Of a stretch of 11,168 nucleotides of DNA, positions 7,130-11,168 are shown in pieces. The notes under the pieces are model-generated. The model was not told where the DNA came from. It ran no database searches and worked only from the letters and a program-made list of their open reading frames with translations. Every line of letters starts with the position of its first letter. Position 1 is the first letter of the stretch. This stretch comes from an uncultured Bacillota bacterium (lineage in GTDB: Bacteria > Bacillota_I > Bacilli_A > RF39 > UBA660): the NCBI GenBank assembly GCA_947383065.1, contig CANDCB010000008.1:1-11168 (forward strand). The letters are read 5' to 3'. The position numbers were made by a program, and so were the translations under genes.

Positions 7130-7702
7130 ATGAATAAATTGAACTGGATAAAGATGGGGTTAAAATTGGTTAAATTAACTTTTATGGTTTTATTAGTTTG
7201 TTTGTTGCAGTCTAATATAAATGATAAAAGTTTAAAAAGTGAAGAAAAAGTTGATTTGAAGATGACTTTAGGTGTTATTGCTAATCTTGAAAAGGAAAAG
7301 GAAGAAAAACCGCGTGAAGTTATTGTAAAAGAAAATGTAAAAAATGCCGTTTCTAAGGGGAAACTTCAAGGAGATTTAACTGGTTATGCCGCAGATTGTC
7401 CATTATGTAATGGAACGCTTGCTTGTAAGTCTTCATATAAAGTATATAAAAATGGGGTTATTACTTATCCTGATAAAACTTATGGTAATGTTAGGATTGT
7501 TGCATCTTCTAAGTCATTAGCTTGTGGTAGTATTATTAGGTTTAATGCAAAAGGTATTTCGAGTGAGCCAGTGTTGGCTATTGTTTTGGATCGTGGAGTT
7601 AGAGGACAAAATATTGATTTATTGATGCCAACTGAAGATGCAGCAAGAAAAAAAGTTGGTCGTAAAAAAATTACATATGATGTTATAAGAAATGGTTGGT
7701 AA
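7130..7702 (+). CDS. Membrane-anchored 3D-domain cell-wall protein, positional equivalent of YabE
   Basis: 3D domains (named for three Asp) have the double-psi barrel fold of lytic transglycosylases such as MltA and occur in wall-remodelling proteins such as YabE, YocH and RpfB-like factors. Residues about 10-29 form one hydrophobic segment after a Lys-rich start, so the protein is probably exported and anchored or cleaved there. A charged linker (32-79) follows, then the 3D domain (80-190): GYAADC, VRIVASSKSLACGS, IVLDRGVRGQNIDLL (D154, D163) and VGRKKITYDVIRNGW. The first of the three Asp is not obvious: SSKS stands where DKS or DP is usual. Cysteines 90, 93, 99 and 132 could form disulfides. 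Unlike YabE it has no DUF348 or G5 modules (190 residues against over 400). ATG 7130 is preferred over GTG 7121, because GTG 7121 is part of the SD GAGGTGA (7118-7124). It sits between tatD and ksgA, like yabE. Confidence 0.85.
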   Translation: MNKLNWIKMGLKLVKLTFMVLLVCLLQSNINDKSLKSEEKVDLKMTLGVIANLEKEKEEKPREVIVKENVKNAVSKGKLQGDLTGYAADCPLCNGTLACKSSYKVYKNGVITYPDKTYGNVRIVASSKSLACGSIIRFNAKGISSEPVLAIVLDRGVRGQNIDLLMPTEDAARKKVGRKKITYDVIRNGW

Positions 7703-7719
7703 AGGTGTGTGTAAAATAA

Positions 7720-8508
7720 GTGGGTGAATTTAAACATAAACATAGTCTCGGGCAAAACTTTTTAAAAGATAAAAGTGTTTTGGCTAAGATTATAGATAGT
7801 GTTGATGTAAAAGAGCATGATTTGATAATTGAGATTGGACCAGGACAAGGAGCATTAACTAAGTTTTTAAAATTGTTTAAAGCTAATTTAAGATGTTATG
7901 AAGTTGATGAACGAGTTAAAAAGTATTTAGGACCTTATGAAGATGAGAAAACTAAAATAATTTATAATGACTTTTTAAAAGTTGATTTAAAAGAAGAAAT
8001 AAAAGATATTAAGTATGATGATTTATATATAATTGCTAATTTACCTTATTATATAACTACGCCAATAATAGAAAAGATTATTAAGGAAAAGATAAAGGTA
8101 AAAGCAATGGTTTTAATGGTTCAAAATGAAGTTGCTGATAGATTAAGTGCGGATCCTGGGACGAAAGATTATGGAGCTTTTACGGTATATTTAAATTATT
8201 ATTATGATGTAGAGAAATTGTTTTTTGTTAGTAGAAAGTCATTTAATCCAGTTCCTAATGTAGATAGTGCTGTTATTAAAATGATGCCAAAATTAGAAAA
8301 ATTTGAATTAAGTGATGAAAAATTATTTTTTAGATTAGTTAAAGATTCGTTTAGAATGAAAAGAAAAAATATTAAAAATAATTTAAAAAATTATGATTTA
8401 TATAAAATTAGTAGTGTTTTAAAGAAATATAATTTAGATTTAACTAATAGAGCTGAAGATATTCCACTAAATTGTTTTATGGAGATATCTAATATATTAA
8501 ATAAATAA
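7720..8508 (+). CDS. ksgA: 16S rRNA dimethyladenosine transferase (RsmA/KsgA)
   Basis: This enzyme dimethylates the two adjacent adenosines in the 3'-terminal hairpin of 16S rRNA (A1518 and A1519 in E. coli numbering) using S-adenosylmethionine, late in 30S assembly. The N-terminus HSLGQNFLKD, the SAM loop IEIGPGQGALTKFL (37-50), the catalytic NLPYYITTPI (107-116) and the C-terminal PVPNVDSAVIKM are diagnostic. The length of 262 residues is slightly below the usual 270-290. GTG 7720 is the start: an in-frame TAA stands directly before it (7717-7719) and no other start precedes the conserved N-terminus. AAAGGTG at 7701-7707 is a rather distant SD. It follows the 3D-domain gene by 17 nt and shares its promoter. 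rnmV, which lies between yabE and ksgA in Bacillus, is missing here. Confidence 0.97.
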   Translation: MGEFKHKHSLGQNFLKDKSVLAKIIDSVDVKEHDLIIEIGPGQGALTKFLKLFKANLRCYEVDERVKKYLGPYEDEKTKIIYNDFLKVDLKEEIKDIKYDDLYIIANLPYYITTPIIEKIIKEKIKVKAMVLMVQNEVADRLSADPGTKDYGAFTVYLNYYYDVEKLFFVSRKSFNPVPNVDSAVIKMMPKLEKFELSDEKLFFRLVKDSFRMKRKNIKNNLKNYDLYKISSVLKKYNLDLTNRAEDIPLNCFMEISNILNK

Positions 8509-8549
8509 AAACAACTATAAGCGGTATTACTTAAATATAGTTGTTTTTT
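8507..8549 (+). terminator. Intrinsic terminator after ksgA
   Basis: AAAAACAACTATA (8507-8519) is exactly complementary to TATAGTTGTTTTT (8536-8548), with a 16-nt loop, and ends in a run of T. The stem starts within the ksgA stop codon. The right arm abuts the next promoter. Confidence 0.75.
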
Positions 8550-8550
8550 A

Positions 8551-8559
8551 TGTTATAAT
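8551..8559 (+). promoter_or_regulatory. Extended -10 promoter of the small hypothetical gene
   Basis: TGTTATAAT is a consensus extended -10 (TGnTATAAT). The -35 is weak (TTAAAT at 8531-8536, 17-nt spacer). The expected start is near 8566, about 18 nt upstream of the ATG. Confidence 0.6.
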
Positions 8560-8583
8560 TATTTATAAGAGAAAGAGGTTTGT

Positions 8584-8913
8584 ATGATGAGAAATTTAAC
8601 TGTAAAAAGAGAGAAATCTTTTGTTGCTTCATTAATGAATGTAGGTATTTATATTGTTGATGAAAGTAGTAGTGAGATAAAAATTAAAAAAATGCCTTGT
8701 AGGAAGTTAGGTTTTGTAAAAAATAATAGTGAGGAGACTTTTAGTATTCCTAATGAAGAAGTAAAAATATTTGCTATTATTGATACTCTAAGTAAAGAGT
8801 ATTGTAATGATATGATAGTTCTTCCTGCTGGAGATGAAGATGTAAAAATTAGTGGTAAAAATAAATTTTCACCTTTTAAAGGTAATCCGTTTGTTTTTCA
8901 TAAAGATAAATAA
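8584..8913 (+). CDS. Small protein of unknown function, probably all-beta
   Basis: A 109-residue protein that I cannot assign to a named family. Its start LTVKREKSFVASLMNVGIYIVDE looks like alternating beta strands. A second half with IPNEEVKIFAIIDTLSKEYCND is followed by VKISGKNKFSPFKGNPFVF, which looks like a conserved C-terminal motif. There is no signal peptide, membrane segment or known catalytic motif, so it is probably cytosolic. GAGG at 8575-8578 precedes ATG 8584 by 5 nt and ATG 8587 by 8 nt, so either could be the start. It has its own extended -10 promoter and is a single-gene unit facing ispE, with only 3 nt between the stop codons. It stands where yabG follows ksgA in Bacillus, so it may be an insertion. 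Codon use resembles its neighbours. The gene is likely real; the function is unknown. Confidence 0.8.
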   Translation: MMRNLTVKREKSFVASLMNVGIYIVDESSSEIKIKKMPCRKLGFVKNNSEETFSIPNEEVKIFAIIDTLSKEYCNDMIVLPAGDEDVKISGKNKFSPFKGNPFVFHKDK

Positions 8914-8916
8914 ATA

Positions 8917-9765
8917 TTAGGAAATTAATTTAGATTCATCTTTTATAAGTTCAAGACCATTAACGGCTTGAACTTTTGTTATTGTATAATTATTTTTAAA
9001 GATATCTTTTAGTTTGTTATAGGCTTTTTCTTGAGTTATTTCATTTTTGTAAATACCAATTATTGATGAGCCACTACCAGTTAGCATAGCATTTATTGCA
9101 TAGGTAGTTTTTATTATGTTAATTAGTTCTTTTATGTTGTTTTCTAAGATTATATGAAAGTCATTATAGCCTATTTGTGGTGTTACTGTTTTGTAGTTAT
9201 AATTAACTAATTTATCAAATAAGGTAAACATTTCTTGGGTACTATGTTTAATATTAGGATTTAAGATTATATAGTATTTGTATGGATTAGACCATTTTTT
9301 TATAATTTCACCACAGCCTTTAACTTCACATGATCCTCCTACTAAGCAAAAAGGAACATCACAGGAAGTTTTATAACTTAATATGTTTAATTCTTCAGCT
9401 GTTAGATTTGTATTGAATATATAATTTAGAGCATATATTATACCTGCAGCGTCAGTACTTTCACCACCAAGTCCAGCCATAGTAGGAATATTTTTAATAA
9501 TATGAATTTCTAATCCGGTGTTTATTTTAGTATATTCTAAAAAGAGTTTAGCTGCTTTAAAGACACTATTTTTTTCATTTGTCGGGATTTCAGGATTATT
9601 ACAAGTTATTTTTATTGATGAAGTAGTTTTTTTAATATATAGATAGTCATATAATGAGACACTTTGATTTAGCATGTGCATTAAATGATATTTTCTATTA
9701 TCAATACCTATTATGTTTAGAAATAAGTTTATTTTAGCGGGACATTTTACAATTATTTTTTCCAT
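8917..9765 (-). CDS. ispE: 4-diphosphocytidyl-2-C-methyl-D-erythritol kinase (IspE)
   Basis: IspE phosphorylates the 2-hydroxyl of CDP-methylerythritol with ATP, in the MEP pathway to isoprenoid precursors. It is a GHMP-family kinase. Visible are PAKINLFLNI (9-18, catalytic Lys11), the phosphate loop IPTMAGLGGESTDAAG (93-108), SCDVPFC with the catalytic Asp136, and the third GHMP motif LTGSGSSIIGIY (228-239). The phosphate loop usually reads GLGGGSSDAA; here it is GLGGESTDAA, with Glu in place of the third Gly. The length is 282 residues, the family norm. ATG 9765 is chosen because AAAGTGAT (9777-9770) serves as SD; GTG 9774 and ATG 9771 lie within that SD. It is the only minus-strand gene, divergent from yabG and convergent with the small gene at 8584. 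In Bacillus ispE is co-directional after veg-sspF, so it has been inverted or moved here. Confidence 0.95.
   Translation of the reverse strand: MEKIIVKCPAKINLFLNIIGIDNRKYHLMHMLNQSVSLYDYLYIKKTTSSIKITCNNPEIPTNEKNSVFKAAKLFLEYTKINTGLEIHIIKNIPTMAGLGGESTDAAGIIYALNYIFNTNLTAEELNILSYKTSCDVPFCLVGGSCEVKGCGEIIKKWSNPYKYYIILNPNIKHSTQEMFTLFDKLVNYNYKTVTPQIGYNDFHIILENNIKELINIIKTTYAINAMLTGSGSSIIGIYKNEITQEKAYNKLKDIFKNNYTITKVQAVNGLELIKDESKLIS
8947..8977 (+). terminator. Plus-strand terminator inside the 3' end of ispE
   Basis: AAGTTCAAG (8947-8955) pairs with CTTGAACTT (8967-8975), a perfect 9-bp stem that can extend by CC/GG across a one-base bulge. TTTT follows at 8974-8977. The T-run is only on the plus-strand side, so it would stop transcripts of the small gene at 8584, not ispE. 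It lies fully within codons for the ispE C-terminus. Confidence 0.55.
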
Positions 9766-9780
9766 ATACATCACTTTTCT

Positions 9781-9789
9781 ATTATATCA
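9781..9789 (-). promoter_or_regulatory. Extended -10 promoter of ispE
   Basis: Read on the minus strand this is TGATATAAT, a consensus extended -10. No good -35 is seen upstream. The expected start is near 9774, about 9 nt before ATG 9765, so the transcript would be nearly leaderless. Confidence 0.55.
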
Positions 9790-9806
9790 TAATTATTTTA
9801 TTAGGT

Positions 9807-9833
9807 ATAAAACAAGAGTTAAAGTCATATCTT
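9807..9833 (+). promoter_or_regulatory. Possible mother-cell (sigma-E/K-like) promoter of yabG
   Basis: CATATCTT at 9826-9833 matches the sigma-E/sigma-K -10 pattern CATANNNT. ATA at 9807-9809, in GTATAAAA, lies 16 nt upstream, as in the sigma-E -35 pattern. The AC expected at -35 for sigma-K is not at the right distance. In B. subtilis yabG is sigma-K dependent. The start would fall near 9840, at the SD AAGGTGAT (9839-9846), leaving a very short leader, which argues for caution. Confidence 0.4.
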
Positions 9834-9849
9834 TAGTTAAGGTGATAAA

Positions 9850-10635
9850 ATGGAATTTAAGGTAGGCGATTATGTAACTAGAAATAGCTATAATAATGAT
9901 ATTGTCTTTGTTATTTTGGATATTGTAGATGGGGAAGCTATTTTAAAAGGTTTTGATTTACGCTTAATTGCAAATAGTCCTTTAACGGATTTAGCTTTAT
10001 GTGATGAGAGTAGAAAAAAAGATGAATTTATGGATGAATTATTTAGAGAAGAAATATTAGATAAGAAAGATAGAGATGATTTTTTTTATTTGCCCCCGAA
10101 GATACTTCATCTTGACGGGGATAAAGATTATTTAGAGAAGTGTTTACAATTTTATAAAAATAATAGAGTAATGGCTTATGGAAAGACGATTAGAGAAACA
10201 GAACTAGATAAGAATGTTTATAAATTATTAGAGGAAGTTAATCCAGATATATTAATAATTACGGGACATGATGCTTATTATAAAAAAAATAGTGATAAAA
10301 CAGATTTAAAGAATTATAAAAATTCTTTCCATTTTATTAAGGCAGTAAGAGAAGCAAGGCGTTATGAGAAAAGTCATGAAAAGTTGTTAATAATTGCGGG
10401 AGCTTGTCAAAGTGATTATGAAGAATTGATTAAAGCAGGTGCTGATTTTGCGAGTAGTCCAAAAAGAGTTAATATTCATGCTTTAGATCCAGCTATAATT
10501 GCTACTACTGTATCTTTAACAGAGAAAAATAAAGAAATAAATGTTATTGAGTTATTAGAAAAAACTAAATATGGAAAAGATGGTATGGGTGGTTTGATAG
10601 TTAATGGTTTAATGTATGTGGGGTATCCTAGATGA
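9850..10635 (+). CDS. yabG: Sporulation-specific cysteine protease YabG
   Basis: YabG is a mother-cell protease that processes spore coat proteins in Bacillus; in Clostridioides difficile it processes germination proteins such as CspBA and pre-SleC. The family N-terminus GDYVTRNSYNNDIVF (6-20) is clear, followed by the core ILIITGHDAYYKK (134-146) and LLIIAGACQSDYEELIKAGADFASSPKRVNIHALDP (179-214). His140 and Cys186 are 46 residues apart, the same spacing as the His161/Cys207 pair I recall as essential in C. difficile YabG, so the enzyme appears intact. The length is 261 residues against about 290 in B. subtilis. The start has AAGGTGAT directly upstream. It is divergent from ispE across 84 nt and overlaps veg by 4 nt (ATGA at 10632-10635). 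It is strong evidence for endospore formation. Confidence 0.95.
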   Translation: MEFKVGDYVTRNSYNNDIVFVILDIVDGEAILKGFDLRLIANSPLTDLALCDESRKKDEFMDELFREEILDKKDRDDFFYLPPKILHLDGDKDYLEKCLQFYKNNRVMAYGKTIRETELDKNVYKLLEEVNPDILIITGHDAYYKKNSDKTDLKNYKNSFHFIKAVREARRYEKSHEKLLIIAGACQSDYEELIKAGADFASSPKRVNIHALDPAIIATTVSLTEKNKEINVIELLEKTKYGKDGMGGLIVNGLMYVGYPR

Positions 10636-10847
10636 GAACGATATATGAAGCTAAAGAATTTATTAATGAAAACTATGGTAAAAGAGCGATTATAAAAGTT
10701 GTAGGAATTAGAAATAAAACGGAGATGTTTGAAGGTATTATTAGTGAATGCTATAGTAATATATTTATTTTAAGTACTAAGATGGGGAAAAAAAGTTTTT
10801 CTTATTCTGATGTATTAGTTGGAAATATTAAAGTAACTATTAAATAA
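10632..10847 (+). CDS. veg: Veg protein
   Basis: Veg is a small conserved Firmicute protein; in B. subtilis it is abundant in growing cells and stimulates biofilm matrix genes by opposing the repressor SinR. The 71-residue product matches the family core: GKRAIIKVVGIRNKTEMFEG corresponds to the GKR...K..G.RKT....G block, then YSNIFIL, then FSYSDVLVGNIKVT for the family's VSYSYADILTETVELT. It is shorter than the 86-residue B. subtilis protein, lacking a few residues at the N-terminus and the tail. Its ATG overlaps the yabG stop (ATGA), with GGGG at 10620-10623 as a weak SD, which suggests translational coupling to yabG. I see no convincing sigma-A promoter in the end of yabG. Gene order yabG-veg is as in Bacillus. 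Confidence 0.88.
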   Translation: MRTIYEAKEFINENYGKRAIIKVVGIRNKTEMFEGIISECYSNIFILSTKMGKKSFSYSDVLVGNIKVTIK

Positions 10848-10864
10848 AAATAATTTATTTTAAG

Positions 10865-10896
10865 AATATATTAATGAATATGTAATATATTTTGTA
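10865..10896 (+). terminator. Possible weak terminator after veg
   Basis: AATATATTA (10865-10873) pairs with TAATATATT (10883-10891), a 9-bp stem made only of A-T pairs, followed by a short T-rich stretch. In such AT-rich sequence this may be chance. Nothing else is visible in 10848-10970. Confidence 0.3.
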
Positions 10897-10976
10897 TTTT
10901 AATGTAATAATTTATATATTTAGTGATTATTTAATAAATTTATTTAAGTTATACGAGGTTTCTTATAAAATAGTTC

Positions 10977-11003
10977 TTGATTTTATTGGAAATTTGCTAT
11001 AAA
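10977..11003 (+). promoter_or_regulatory. Possible sigma-A promoter of spoVG
   Basis: TATAAA at 10998-11003 with TG at 10995-10996 (extended -10) and TTGATT at 10977-10982, spacer 15 nt. The predicted leader is about 50 nt. B. subtilis spoVG is sigma-H dependent, but I found no clear sigma-H pair (AGGAWWW / GAAT) here. Confidence 0.4.
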
Positions 11004-11059
11004 CTTAAAATAGGTTGAAACTTGATAAAGAGTAGTAAACTTGGGAGGAGTGTTAATAC

Positions 11060-11121
11060 ATGAAAATTACAAAAGTAGTTCTTCGCAATAAAGAAAAAGA
11101 AGATTCTCGTATGAAAGCAAT
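11060..11121 (+). CDS. spoVG: SpoVG N-terminus, cut off at the end of genuine sequence
   Basis: SpoVG is a small nucleic-acid-binding regulator involved in septation and sporulation in Bacillus and in virulence or envelope control in other Firmicutes. Only about 20 codons exist: MKITKVVLRNKEKEDSRMKA. They match the SpoVG start (MKVTDVRLRRVNTEGRMRAI): the M-K-x-T opening, the LR pair, and RMKA for RMRA. A strong SD, GGGAGGAG (11043-11050), precedes ATG by 9 nt. The frame then runs into adapter sequence and hits TAG at 11141-11143; the residues after position 20-21 (DRKSVV) are adapter-derived, not protein. The position downstream of yabG-veg agrees with the Bacillus order (veg, sspF, ispE, purR, yabJ, spoVG) with several genes missing. 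Confidence 0.85.
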
Positions 11122-11168
11122 AGATCGGAAGAGCGTCGTGTAGGGAAAGAGTGTGACGTCTTGGGGGG
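11122..11168. other. Illumina adapter contamination, not genomic
   Basis: From 11122 the sequence begins AGATCGGAAGAGCGTCGTGT and continues for 33 nt (to 11154) as the reverse complement of the TruSeq P5-side read adapter. It is then followed by 8 nt that look like an i5 index (GACGTCTT, 11155-11162) and six G (11163-11168), the no-signal base of two-colour chemistry. This stretch is also GC-rich, unlike everything before it. The true contig ends at about 11121-11123. Confidence 0.97.

Noticed and set aside
7480..7755. Minus-strand reading frame across the 3D-gene/ksgA junction
   Set aside because: It lies opposite two well-supported genes and shows no conserved motif.
3439..10635. Mycoplasma-type genetic code (TGA = Trp), suggested by the AT-richness
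   Set aside because: TGA is the natural stop of spoVT and yabG, and Trp residues are encoded by TGG.
10940..11010. Sigma-H promoter for spoVG as in B. subtilis
   Set aside because: No AGGAWWW/GAAT pair at proper spacing; only a sigma-A-like extended -10 is visible.
11060..11143. A complete small reading frame of 27 codons at the window end
   Set aside because: Only codons 1-20 are genomic (spoVG). The remaining codons and the TAG come from adapter sequence.
1..11168. CRISPR array, tRNA or rRNA genes, insertion sequences, prophage or defence island
   Set aside because: No repeated units, cloverleaf or transposase-like sequences were seen. Apart from the two unassigned genes this is an ordinary core-genome region.

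Overview
The window is AT-rich (roughly 70% A+T) chromosomal DNA from an endospore-forming low-GC Firmicute. The evidence is a SpoVT regulator, a YabG sporulation protease, a Veg protein, the first codons of SpoVG, and the conserved Bacillus-type order metG-tatD-3D protein-ksgA. TGA terminates spoVT and yabG and Trp is written TGG, so the standard bacterial code is used, not the Mycoplasma code. I would place it among uncultured gut-type Bacilli/Erysipelotrichia-like or Clostridia lineages, but cannot name a genus.

Layout, left to right. (1) 3-3942, plus strand: a 5'-truncated mfd (transcription-repair coupling factor), an unannotated CheD-like cysteine hydrolase/deamidase candidate, and spoVT. 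(2) 3939-6256: a T-box leader with a Met specifier, controlling a dUTPase-like gene and metG, closed by an intrinsic terminator. (3) 6292-8549: tatD with its own promoter, then a membrane-anchored 3D-domain protein (in the place of YabE) and ksgA, closed by a terminator. rnmV, which sits in this cluster in Bacillus, is absent. (4) 8551-9789: a small protein of unknown function on the plus strand facing ispE on the minus strand. The two stop codons are 3 nt apart, and the likely plus-strand terminator lies inside the ispE coding sequence. (5) 9807-10847: yabG and veg, overlapping by 4 nt. (6) 11060-11121: the first 20 codons of spoVG. The last 47 bases (11122-11168) are not biological: they match an Illumina adapter followed by index-like bases and poly-G.

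Most genes belong to the origin-proximal block that in B. subtilis holds metS, yabD, yabE, ksgA, yabG, veg, ispE, spoVG, mfd and spoVT. Here the mfd-spoVT part lies upstream of metG, and ispE is inverted between ksgA and yabG. The most interesting candidate for undescribed biology is the gene at 2701-3363. It keeps the Thr/Cys/His spacing of the CheD glutamine deamidase active site, but sits between a DNA-repair gene and a spore regulator with no chemotaxis gene in view.
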